Shown here piece after piece: positions 10,781-21,781 of a stretch of DNA of 64,000 nt. The position numbers and the translations under genes were made by a program. The stretch is from Lunularia cruciata (Eukaryota; Streptophyta; Marchantiopsida; Lunulariales; Lunulariaceae), in NCBI GenBank assembly GCA_948567375.1, contig OX419760.1, forward strand, positions 50,158,001-50,222,000. The letters run 5' to 3'. The notes beneath the pieces are model-generated. The model was not told the DNA's origin. It did not search any database and saw only the letters and a program-made list of their open reading frames with translations. Within the stretch, counting starts at the first letter, position 1; the number at the start of each line of letters is the position of its first letter.

Positions 10781-13268
10781 ATGGGGTTGCATGGCACTAT
10801 GTCAGCTTTAGGTGCTGAAATCAACGTCGTCAAAGACGAAGTAGTTCCACTTATTTTCAGTTCACCGGGTGCTACTGCCGATGATGGTATGAACTATTAT
10901 TTGCAAAGGTTTGAACTGGAGCACTTCTACAGCTGCATACAGTGGAAATGGGTCCCATTCGATTTCATAGTGGATTTCATCGTCCACTCAAAAAGTCGGA
11001 GGGGAAATCACTTTGGAGACTCTTTCATAGAGTATTTCCCTCACGGTGTGAAACACCTATAGTCTTCACCATGCAGAGAGTTCCTGAGATGTTCATCCTC
11101 AGCTTGGACGGATTCCATGTGAGTAACGTTGGTTTTGTTTCCAATGACTTCATGCAGGAAGATCCTTCTCTTCGTCGGGTTTCGAAGTTCGTAGTGGACG
11201 TGATATTTCTTAGTCAAGGTTCTCATCAAACTGCTATCACATCTACTTGCTTGAAACACCTGCGGCTGCACATGGTGGGATGCGAGTGGCCTGGGGCAAA
11301 TTGCTCTGGAGGCACTTCGTGAAGAAGATACAGAATCTGCAGGAAGGTTTTACAGAAAACTTCTACTTGAAATTGATTGCTGCTCTCCTACTAAGAGTAG
11401 AACTGGGGCCGTTCCAGAACATGAAGCATGGTATAATCGTTTGTTGCTAACTCTCTCAGACGTCAAGGATATCGATGTCCATCTGGAGGACGTGGGCCTA
11501 GCTAAGAAGGAACCCAAGCGGCTCCGTCCAAATGAAACTGAAGGCCTTTGGTGTTTACGTTGACATAATGAGTATAGATGAACCAGACGTTGCTCACCTC
11601 CAGCTGATAAATCGGAAAAGAAACGCAGCTTGATGGATGATCTGCTCCTAAAGACACCGAACGTTGCTTCGATTGCAGCTGATAAACATGGACAGAAACG
11701 AGGTCTGATGGAAGATCTGCTCTTGAACAGAACGAACGTAGCTAAGGTTACAACTGATAAACTGGGACAGAAACGATGTCTGATGGATGATCTGCTCTTC
11801 AACACAACGAACGGCACTAGACGTACAAGTGATTTACTGGGAAAGAAACGAAGTTTAATGGATAATCTACTGTGACCACAACGGACGTGGCAACACTCTC
11901 AGCTGATAAATTGGGACAGAAACGGAATGTGATGGATGATCTGCTATTGAACACATTGATTCTTGATGAACCAGGCGTTTTCTCAGTTAAACCTGATACA
12001 CCTGGGGAGAAAACCGTGATGAATGTTGATCTGACGGTCTCTCATCACCAACACACTGACACTTACGTCGACATTGTGGGTATTGATGAACTAGACCTCG
12101 ATCCATCTGCACCAGAAGCACGTGCACAGAGAGTTCTAGATCATAGTTCCTTAGTGCATATACAAATAAGGCGCATCAGGAACAGGTTGAGCATATGAAT
12201 GTCGATGAAGCAGAGCTTACTCCATCTGATCTCACTACGTCGATGGGGGACAGAACAGTACAAGTACAAGTCTTGAGTGCCGATGAACAGGAGCCAGAAG
12301 TACTTGAAGGAACAGCTATGATGGACAAAGGACCTCCAGGTGAACAAAAAACTTCCAAGTCCGGGGATGAATGTACAGTGCAGTCAGAGGGTTGCATTAC
12401 AGATTTGACGAAGACTAACATTTTAGAAACTTCAGAAGATGACCTGGATGAGATGGACGAGGTTGCTAACAGATCCCTAGAAGAACCGTTAAGATTGAAA
12501 CAGGAAATGATGGTGGAATTGATCCCGGGCGAAATGGAAGTGAGTGGAAGCTGGGGAGTCTGAGAAGGATAGAATTCCAGATCATGCTGGACAAATGAAT
12601 CTCGTACAGCAACTTATACCTATGGTTGGTTCGTTGAGCGAAGACTTGGTAGCGGAAGATGACAATGTGAAGAAGAAACCAAAAGGGTGGAAGGTTTTCC
12701 TTGAGTCTGTCTCAAATCAAAATCTGATCATCACGAATGAACTGAAGTCCATGGCGGGGAACTTGCAAGCAAAGAGTGGTATTAGACAGGAAATGCATGG
12801 AACTCTCATGAATTTGCTGAAAGATAGAGGACACAACATTAAGAGGAAGGAGGACGACGAAGAGGGTCTAGAGAAGAAGTCCATTGAGGAAATTCAAGGA
12901 CTTCGCAAAGGAGTCTTGGTTACAGATTTGTGTGAAGAGATCTTGAATCTCAAAAAGGACATGGAACTCATGGGCCTGTATATGCATGTCAACCCTATGA
13001 AGTTGGGACAGAGAGAAATGAAAATCAGATCAAGACTACAGGGTATCAGTCTTTGTTTCAATCCTTGAAATTTGTCGAAGAGAAGCATACCATACAAGAG
13101 GAGCTGTGCAAGGAGATCAGGCAACTTCTGGAACCAAAAAGCTCAATGCTGCAGAAGTTAGTGGAGGAGACCAGAGATTTGCAGGAGGAACACGACCTTT
13201 GGCAGGAAAAAGCTCGGAATGAGATGGAGTTCATCGAGCTGAAGGAAGAAGAGCTGGGATCCATGTGA
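10781..13268 (+). pseudogene. Decaying repeat and coiled-coil protein gene, frameshifted
   Basis: A chain of overlapping same-strand reading frames covers about 2.5 kb: an open stretch at 11290-11560, then 11630-11875, 11872-12198, 12195-12563, 12544-13068 and 13053-13268. Each ends just where the next begins, as single-base frameshifts would produce rather than introns. A 25-residue repeat fills 11603-11976, and one unit is a base short exactly where the frame breaks. A motif like YVDI(V/M)xIDExD(L/V) occurs near 11555 and 12063, with a related VDExELxPS near 12200, in different frames. The C-terminal part (12544-13268) is rich in Glu, Lys, Leu and heptad-like spacing (for example EELCKEIRQLLEP), suggesting coiled coil. 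I do not recognise the family. The alternative is a living gene with unusual splicing or sequencing errors. Expression and a relative with an intact frame would decide. Confidence 0.5.
11603..11976 (+). repeat. Five tandem 75-bp (25-codon) repeats
   Basis: Units start at 11603, 11678, 11753, 11828 and 11902, giving spacings of 75, 75, 75 and 74 bp. The encoded unit is ADKxGQKRxLMDDLLLNxTN followed by about five variable residues. The 74-bp spacing comes from a one-base loss near the end of unit four (around 11870), which moves the frame and creates a TGA. Units differ at many positions, so they are not recent duplicates. Confidence 0.8.
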
Positions 13269-13458
13269 AATTCAGTGGAGTGCTCCTTGATGGAGTTATT
13301 AAAGGTTAAGAGCATGACGAGGTTGATGAACTTGAGTGCGTGTACCGGTTAATGGAACTAGAAATAAAGTTAACAGTATTTTGTCGCACAGCATTTAGAT
13401 TAAAGAATGTGCAACTTGCAAGGTGAGCACTAGTAACAAGTGGTTGATCTAGTTCTAG

Positions 13459-14243
13459 GGGAAAAGTGCGGCAGTGTAGAAAACACGAAGGATGGGAAGA
13501 CCCCATCAAGCCGCACAAGGTGAGACAAAAATAGGGGAAATGGAGCTAAGCCCCAATAGAGGCGAATATGAGAAATCTGCCCTACAGCGCCTAAGATATA
13601 TGAGCTAAGCAAGTCACACGGTCTACAAACAATTGGACCAGCCGAAGAAACATCACCTAGTGTGTTTGCTCTCCTATGGATTGCACAAGCAATTGCACTC
13701 AAAAGAGCCATGGACACACGCTGTCTAAAATATGCTATAAACTATGAGAGTGAGAGTGGTACCCCTAGCGCCTAACATGATAAACTCTTGTGCACTCCCT
13801 AACCAATGTATCAAACTCCGGGTCCCTAGCTCCATATAACTCCAAGGCTAGAGGAACAAAAAGGTGTCCTTGCTGCATGCCCTTATACTTGGAGACCATG
13901 CGAGCTGCTGCTGCACTCACGGCCCATCCAGGGGATGGGTAATCACTCCTCCTAAACTTCATCACACACAGGGTCCGGAATAATGACATCCACTACTGTC
14001 ACGCGATCATCTCGGACCAAGTATAACTAGGCTCTGACACATGTCATCTACATAGTATACAAACTCTCCCTCCAAGCCAAATATACACTCTCTCCTGCCA
14101 TAGCAAACACTATGTCCCTAATAGTACCATGGGTATCTATACTCCACTCTCCAAAAGTACACCGTGTCATATTCCAGGTATGTTGTAGCTTACTTCTTAA
14201 ATCCGTTCTCCCATCAAGATTAAACACTGGCTATAATGAAATA
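13459..14243 (-). mobile_element. 5'-truncated non-LTR retrotransposon (RLE-type C-terminus), degenerate copy
   Basis: On the minus strand this 785-bp segment encodes the same C-terminal region as the copy at 46307-47651, including SKYKGMQQGHLFVPLALELY, and ends with the same 3' tail (…GCTTGATGGGGTCTTCCCATCC…). It contains frameshifts and stops. It is flanked by a 12-bp direct repeat, ATCTAGTTCTAG, at 13447-13458 and 14244-14255, taken as the target-site duplication. The hairpin in the tail (13542-13554) has one mismatch here. Confidence 0.85.
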
Positions 14244-14255
14244 ATCTAGTTCTAG

Positions 14256-15021
14256 TGTAAAGCTAGCATCCAAGATAGACACGAAAGGACATTCTGTACC
14301 GAGATGGCTGTGGTCAAGAACTTAAGCTATGGCTGCAAATAATACTATGGCGCTTTCTTTTGTAAACTCTCGCACATCGTGCGTACCAACAGCTTCATTT
14401 GGGTTTGGCTAAAAAAGCTATGTATTCTTGAGCATTTATACTAGAGGCTCCCATGTACACAAGGTTCGGCAATTATTCGCTTTTCTAACAACGGTTCTGT
14501 TCTGTTCAATTTCTCATCATCGTTACCAATGAATATTCAAGTTACCCGAAAAGTTGATTATGAGGTCTTCGTCTCTTTAATGTAGCATCTCTTATAGACA
14601 AGAAGTGGCTTAAACTACAAGAGATAACCTGAACTAGATACAATGCTCGAGTCTCTTACATCTCTAGTCAGCGCTTTGTACTGCCGTTTGTACTCTCGTT
14701 CATCTACTGTAGCTGAGTTACACCACTATCAATTTTATAACAATTCAACCCGCCCACCCACGAATTATTTGCCTACAATTAGCTGTAGTCTCATAAGGTC
14801 CTAGCTGATGTGAATGCAAGCGACCTCGTTTCTTCTGCTCATGAAAAACATTGATAATCTGTGGCTCAAACGAATCGCCTTTTCTCTCTATAAACGAAGT
14901 CATCCGATGTAGTTGCTGCTACGAACTCTTGGTTACAGTGACATATCGACTTCTTACTGGAACATAAAGCGAAGGTTCTGAGAACTTCCTCCGAATTTCA
15001 CACCAGAGGTTCAGAAGAATC
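14256..15021. other. Upstream region of the DUF2358 gene
   Basis: No coding region or repeat recognised. The last part should contain the promoter and 5' UTR of the gene starting at 15022; no element could be placed precisely. Confidence 0.4.
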
Positions 15022-17523
15022 ATGGCCGCGACCATCGTCTCAGCTCAGGCGCTGGTATCTTCACTCCTGCAGCCGGTAAAGCACACCTGTATCCCCTTAC
15101 GGAGATCGGAGGTCTTTGCCACAATCTTCGCCAAGAAAATTACCGCCAGTGGTGCAGGGGAGGACGAATTGGTCGGTTCGTGTATGTGTGATCAACTCTC
15201 GATTGCTATGTGTTGGGAATTAGGTCCTTCTAGCTGCTCGGTTGGATGTATTCTCTCACTTTGGAGTGCCGCTTTACTTCATCGCGAATTTGATGTCAAT
15301 TTCTTTCTGGAATTTAGATTTCATTCAGTGGGTGCAAGTGACATCTTGTTTTCTGTGGTTCACTGTTTCTGTTCATGAGTACGTGTTCATGTGGGCCCTC
15401 AACAACTCTGTCTCTAAATTCGAGTATGTCGTATGATTCGCTTTTTAACTGTTAAATGTACAAGAATGTTTTCCTCGCAAATCCTGAAGATTTGTAGCCC
15501 ACATTTTCATGTTTGATTATCCGATTCTACGCTCAGAGGACGGGCCACATCTTTAAAGATTTCGCTGATTAGTGATAAAGCGATAAAATTCTCACCTATT
15601 GAATTTCAATCATTCAGTGAAAGACATTGAGCCTGTAATCTCGTAGGTCATTAGCTATCAAAACTTCTGCGATGTCCTAAACCGATTTTGAGATAAGTTA
15701 GGAGAGGGATCGCTTCTTCTTCAGGTCACTAGGTGGAAGTTGAGAACCTTGTCCTTCTTTGTTCGCCTGCTGCATTCATCTCGCCTGTAGTAACTCATGT
15801 CAGTCTTACACATTAGAGATTCCAGTGGAGCGTGGCCGTGGAGGGAGCATCTCGAGGCGAGGCGCAGTCCTTGCGACAGTCCTCTCTGCATTTGCTGGAT
15901 CAACAGCACCTGATTCAGTTTATCCATCCATAAGCGTTGCCGCTGAAGTTAAACAGAAGAACCTCGGTATCGATGATGTTAAGGTGTGTAATATTCACCT
16001 TGGAGACTCTATGAGGAATTTGAGCGGTGATCTGAAGACCTTTCAAATGATGCCGATAGAAATAGCCAGTGAAGATGTTCTCGAATGATGGTTCAGTATG
16101 GATGTGAAACCAAGATCTATGAACAGGGCCAATAGCTTTTAACTGGGGTTGTACATGAACACTGGATACGCCACAGTTGGTTAAGAGAGCCAAACTTAAC
16201 GAACCATGAAGAAAAGATTATTTTCTTCATAGTTTTGAAACTTAACAGTATCTGATGACAGATGAATTGACTGGAAGTATTTACTTTGATGTTGTCTAAT
16301 ATCGACAAATGCAGAACATCATCGCTGAAGATTTTTCATCTAGACAATATCTGCTAACTGGTGATTTGACCAGGAGTATCTACAAGGAGAACTGCAAGTA
16401 AAGTCCTCTGTCACCACATTCCCATCTTATGTCCTGAAGATGTATCCTGACTATACAATATGTAATTGAGGTCCTCTGGCTCAAGCTAATCCGAGATACA
16501 TTCTGCTTGGAGATGCATAATTTTTCAGAATCCGTAAACAGTTTGAAGATCTACTGGCAGTGCTTATTCAGTGACTTTGTTTCAATGCAGATTTCATGAT
16601 CCTACAGGGGATGTCGAAGGAGTGCAGAAATATGTGGATGCTGTAAAGTTGCTCTTTGATCCAGCAACTTCGAAACTTGAGCTCCTCGACATCGGAGTCA
16701 GTGGACCCCGCACGGTCGATGTGGAGTGGAGATTAAGTGGGTATGTTTTCTCTGGCTAAATAGCTATACCTTAAAGAGATACTACGAATGAACTCTGAGC
16801 TCAAAACTTCATGCTCTGCCAATGAAATTGGATTCATCATTTCTTCAATTTTCTCGAAGACATGGTAATCATTACGAATGATGAGAAGATAAACTAGGTT
16901 TTCTCACTGATTTCTTACCTTGGCCTTCGGCACCTCCAAAGGCTCCAACTCATCCATGTCCTTGCATTCCGTCTAATGATCTCTATGACATGAAATTTTA
17001 TACCTGGATGTGGCAGATAATAATTCATATTCTAGATCGTCAACTGAGTAGTATTTTGCGATACATTTGCATGATAATCACATAACCAGAATACCAGAAA
17101 CAAATCCACATGTGCTGTACAAAGATGACTTCATGAATGATTCCTGTCTATCCCTGTCTGTCTGATGTCTGTCTTCTACATGCGGCGCGCAGGTACCTGA
17201 ACTTTCCTTGGCATCCCTACATCCAACCATACGAAGGTACGATACAGAAACTTTAGGGTTGTCATCTTTGGTAGCAAAGTTCTGAAAGTCATCGTCATTT
17301 ACCTCAGTGGACGAGATCAGCCAGCAACTGAACCTAGACGTGTAGCAATAGCAATGTCCTGTGCTTGATGACTCTCTTTCGACGTACAGGGACATCTCGG
17401 TTCACAGTTGACGATGATGGTTTGATAGAATCCTACTCCGAGAAGTGGAGTATATCGTTACTTACTGCATTCTTACAGTTCGTATCACCCTCTTCGTATC
17501 CGAAGGATGCTCTTAAATCGTAG
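15022..17523 (+). CDS. Chloroplast DUF2358 family protein, six exons
   Basis: Proposed exons: 15022-15181, 15826-15983, 16315-16397, 16591-16740, 17193-17236 and 17390-17523, all phases compatible, 242 residues. Exons 3-6 are firm: they join into NIIAEDFSSRQYLLTGDLTR, ENCKFHDPTGDVEGVQKY, DVEWRLSGYLNFPWHPYIQP and GLIESYSEKWSISLLTAFLQ, the conserved core of plant DUF2358 proteins. Exon 5 has only 44 bp. The junction of exons 1 and 2 is less certain; 15171/15819 is an alternative. The N-terminus is rich in Ser, Ala and basic residues as in a plastid transit peptide. Exon 2 has a twin arginine (codons 15855-15860) followed by a hydrophobic stretch AVLATVLSAFAGS, resembling a thylakoid Tat signal. 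The molecular function of the family is not established to my knowledge. An exon-like relic lies in intron 2 at 16246-16287. Confidence 0.85.
16246..16287 (+). repeat. Relic of a duplicated exon in intron 2 of the DUF2358 gene
   Basis: These 42 bases match the real exon at 16345-16386 at 29 of 42 positions and translate in the same frame as QYLMTDELTGSIYF against QYLLTGDLTRSIYK. A TAA directly precedes it and another TAA follows after GATGTTGTC, so it cannot be used as the equivalent exon. A short hairpin (arms 16206-16215 and 16221-16230) lies just upstream. Confidence 0.65.
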
Positions 17524-19241
17524 AACAGTCATCAAAGCAGAAACTGAAGGTTAAACGGTTAAGGTTGTGGTTCTGGCTCTTGCCTTTGCCTTCACACGTT
17601 CACTAACCGCGGATTTTCACGAAATTCATCCACCAAGCCTGGGTTCCTCAGACCCACTTGTAATCAAAAGCTGACTTTTTTCGGTTGTAACCCTATTCGG
17701 TCAGTAGAGATGTGATGGTGATCAAGCCACCAATAAAGCATCGAAATATCAAATTTTCATGCCGATTTATCATGCTTGCTTCAAGACGCCTACATTGGAT
17801 ATCCTGTACCAACTGAAGTTAGCGGAAATGACTTTTGAGTGTCGTTGTTCTTGCACCGATATGTACAGAATCTTTGGAACTTGAAACCAGCACTTACATA
17901 GGACAGCTTATCACCAACGGATATGCTCAGAGCTGGTCTGGATTATGCTGACCAGTTGTGGGATATCTGCTCATTTAGAGCTTCCATGTCCGTCATCAGC
18001 TGGCCATTTGGTCGCAATTTAATGTGTAAGTGGAACGAAAGCTGACACAAATTTCACAGACTTGCTCCATAAGCTTCAGAACACGATTTACGCAAACAAC
18101 AAAGAATTTGAACAAACAGGAAGCAATCTTGACCTGAAGAATTGAGAAAGTGCAAACCTGAAATTAAGAGATTATGGAGAAATAAATTGAGGTCACTACC
18201 CAGTAGAGATTCTTAAGAGATTGTAGAGATTCTTAATGCTACATTTCCTGATTTGACCTCACCTGTGGAGGAGGTTTGAAACTACGTCACGAAGTGTAGT
18301 GGAAGGGGACGTTATGCAGATTTGTATCCCAATGCTCTCTTCTTTCCGCCAGGACTGAGTGACCAGAATACACATCAGCACAATAATGACAAGACACACG
18401 ACTAGACCTCCAGAGCTGATTAAAAGTCGTAAGCATGTTTGAGAGTTGATCCGGGCCAGAGGGTCAGAGACCATCCACGATCAACAGAAGCTAAGCCAAG
18501 GCACCCAAGGTTCTCAACTCACACACTACACATTCATTTCCTGAATAATGAAAGCTTGCACTTGGTCAGAAAATAATTGAGGATCTCCCGGGGCTGCCGT
18601 CCGAATGACGAATAAAGCTCGGAACCGCCTCGGCCACCTCATACATAAGCTGAAAGTTTATGGCGGATGTTGCTCTGCCTATGATCTATGATTTCATCTC
18701 CTATAACTACCAAAGTATGCAGGTGGCCACCTTTACTTAATACTGTCAGCTGTGCGTCGCACTGGTCGACAAGTCGGTCTACCCAAGAAAGACTGGAACA
18801 GTGCATTCGTGAATCAATTCGGCAGTGTCTCAGAGCAGCAAATCCGGGTACAGTATTGCAAACCGTCCTCCACCTGTCTTTCACTTTGTTCTGTTTTATG
18901 ATCCTCCTATCCTAGCAGTTCTTGTAGTTTTTTATGTCGATTTATCATGCTTGCTTCAAGACGCCTACAGTTTGGGGAATGAGTTTTTATAATTTGGCTT
19001 AACACAGGAGCCGGGGCGCCCCTGCTATTCGGTCATCCCTTTCAGGATGAGCGAAATCCCGAAGCTTTTTCCTGATGCTAAGGTCTCCCTTGCCGAAGCC
19101 GGAGAAGTGAAATGCCTGCAGAGATCTGCTCTCCGCCAAGAATTTTATGAGTCTTCAACTCTGGAACCTCAAGAGGTCTAAAATTCTGTTGAATTGCAGA
19201 CAGGGTAAAACCTTGGGAGAATTATCAGGACGCATACAGAG
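17524..19241. other. Intergenic region between the DUF2358 and reductase genes
   Basis: Holds the 3' UTR of the DUF2358 gene and the promoter side of the reductase gene. A minus-strand frame near 18259-18474 contains a short hydrophobic stretch but has no recognisable domain. The notable element is a pair of exact 32-bp direct repeats (separate entry). Confidence 0.45.
17763..18969. repeat. Pair of identical 32-bp direct repeats 1175 bp apart
   Basis: Positions 17763-17794 and 18938-18969 are identical over 32 bases, beginning CGATTTATCATGCTTGCTTC. Flanks beyond the core are only weakly similar. The repeats bracket a segment lying wholly between two genes. No transposase or terminal structure is visible in the bracketed DNA. 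Confidence 0.8.
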
Positions 19242-21781
19242 ATGAAGGTGCTGCTGACTGGCGCAACTGGATACTTAGGGGGACGGTTGGTTTTAGCACT
19301 AGTGCACGCATCGCATGATGTACGAGCCCTCGTGCGCGAAACGAGCAAAGTAGATAATATTCCGCCTCAGGTGGAGCTCGCTTACGGAGATGTGCGGGAG
19401 TTGAAGTCGCTGATTGATGCTATGCAAGGGTGCGATGCAGTCATTCACTCCGGTGCGATGGTCAGCTCCTGGAGTCCAACACCCTCAGCATACTACACTG
19501 TAAGAACAACAATTCCTTTGTGGGTTGTGGTTGTTGTATGCAGAATTGCAATCCAACCATTGTATGCGTGGCTGTGAAAGATGAACATTGGTTTGAAGCT
19601 AATTTCTGGATGCAATGGAGCAACCTTTAATTGTTGTCTGCTCGCAAGAAGGGCTACATTATGCCTTGGCACTGTAAGTGAATGGGCCGAAATCGTGAAG
19701 GTGCTGGAAGTGAATTTGTTGTAATAAAGTCTTGCCATTTGGATCTTGTGTACGGAGAGTAGCGTACCTGTGAACTTTACCTCGTGGTTTAAATTCGTGG
19801 CAAGAAGAATCCTCCTTGCCATTTGCAGCAAATTAATGGATCTTTTTGGGGAAATCTGGTGCTACGAAGACATGAAATAGGCATACATATTGCCCTCTCT
19901 GTGCTCTCGACTGCGCAGAGCCTCAAGACTCACGAGTCACACCGCAGGCTGTCGTCATGCTCCCAATTCACTTTACATCAATTAACTCGCATTGGAGGCA
20001 AATTCAAGAATTGAAGATTATATCAACTTCGTTAAACTTGGCTTAAGAAATCTCCAGCTCCAGCAATGTGTAAACTTCTCTTGAATTCTTATAGCTTTAT
20101 AAATTGCAACTTACATGAAAAGAAACGCTTTAACCAGTGAATACACAGCTCATGGATACTTCAAAGTCACAATATCCGGCTTTTTGAGATTTGTGCATCT
20201 AATTTTGGCTCTTGATTGCTTCTGTGAAGAAGAGTTGGATTCTTAAAGGCGGAAGAGATCGGAGTTCAACTTTGGATGCAGAAAGTGGTCATCCAACTTA
20301 AATTTGTAGAATGAAAGGTGCTTTGCTGACTTGGATATGGGGCCCTGATGTTTGCAGACGTACGAATCTATATAATTTTACGGATCACAATATTGAAAAA
20401 ACATTGATGCATTGACAATGGTGCAGATAAATGTTGAAGGCCTGAAGAACATGATAGAAGCTCTGAAGCACGCTCCAAGTGTCAAGAAACTCGTCTACAC
20501 ATCCTCTTATTTCGCTGTGGGAGCAACAGGCGATGAACCTGTAGACGAGTCGACGGTACGTTTATATACAAATGTGTGCATTTGGAACTCTAGTCTTGAA
20601 AGAGTTTGTTCATGCAGTAGTATATATAATCCTAACCATGTTCTGCAGGTTTCCTTTCGCTTGTATATATATGTTTGGTCAGGTCTGCTTATTCAATACT
20701 GGAAAATCACCTCTTCAAGATGAAAGTATCAGAAGTAGCAGTGGGCTGACAAACTAGTGGTTGGCAGGTGCACTCAGGAAAGGACTTCACCTCGGAATAT
20801 GAGAAATCCAAGTACCTGGCCGACATAGTTGCCAGAAGTGCCGCGGTTGATGGTGTACCTATCGTGATGGTATACCCCGGGACTATTTATGGCCCTGGAA
20901 AACTTACTTCAGGGAACATCGTTGCTGAGATTGTAAGTGGAAAGGAAACCCGGAAAGACCGCATTGTTTTCAGAAGCTGGAAACGTCAAGATATAAAAAG
21001 TGGAAATCTCGTTCTCTTGGGAAGAACAACCATAACCTGCTTCCCAAGTTGAAAGAGTGCAAAATGTAAATATCTGAATCTGGATAAGATTTAGAAATTT
21101 ATCTTATCAGTGTCTTGTGTTTGTTCTTTAACCCCTAAGTTTATGTGATGCTTCTTCCTGTGCAGCTGGTGGAAAGATTCAACTGGCGCCTACCTGGGTA
21201 TTTGGGCCCTGGAGAGGATAGACATCCATTTTGTCATGTAGACGACGTAGCATATGGTCACTTGGCGGCTCTAGAACGAGGCAGACTTGGTGAGCGATAC
21301 TTTCTTTGTGGGGAAGCTCTTTCATTTCGACAAGTCATGGATCTTACAGCCGACTTGACCAAGACCTCAAAACCACATTTCGTCCTGCCTTTCTGGCTTA
21401 TGGAGACATACGGCAAAACTCTTGTTATCCTCGCACGCTTCTGTAAATTTACGCCCACCGTCAGTCCCGAGGTATGTTTCACTTGAAAAATGTTATGTCT
21501 GTCAGCTGCAGATCGGCATTCTCGTTGTACATTTCCTGAAAAGCTCAATTGGACTTTACGTCTTGCGTTTCTTCATACTGTCCAGACTTCGTTTTTCTCT
21601 TCATTCTAAATGGTCTGATTTAAATTTTCGAGTTGCTCAGGCTGTGGCCGTATTAAGAAGGAAATGGATCTACTCAAGTGAAAAGGCGAAGCGGGAACTG
21701 GGATATGAAACCCGACCATTCAAAGATGGACTTTCCGAGGTTCTTATATGGTTGAAAAACATAAAGGTGATCAAGTACTGA
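19242..21781 (+). CDS. NAD(P)-dependent short-chain reductase, farnesol dehydrogenase (FLDH)-like, five exons
   Basis: Exons 19242-19499, 20427-20555, 20768-20932, 21166-21471 and 21641-21781, all split between codons, give 332 residues, near Arabidopsis FLDH. All introns are GT-AG; intron 1 is 927 bp. An extended SDR / dihydroflavonol-reductase-like fold is shown by the N-terminal MKVLLTGATGYLG nucleotide-binding loop, VKKLVYTSSYFAVG, the catalytic YEKSK (Y-x3-K) in exon 3, and VPIVMVYPGTIYGPGKLTSGN. Exon 4 carries LVERFNWRLPGYLGPGEDRH and FCHVDDVAYGHLAAL, strongly like the FLDH group. FLDH oxidises farnesol to farnesal in isoprenoid recycling and affects ABA responses in Arabidopsis; the substrate here is inferred. 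No membrane segment or transit peptide is obvious. Confidence 0.9.

Noticed and set aside
16246-16287. Treating the second QYLxT segment as a true alternative exon
   Set aside because: Stops directly before and shortly after, and no acceptable splice sites in frame.
18259-18474. Minus-strand frame with a hydrophobic segment GGLVVCLVIIVLMCILV
   Set aside because: A lone hydrophobic stretch without flanking exons, start context or family match is not enough to call a membrane protein.
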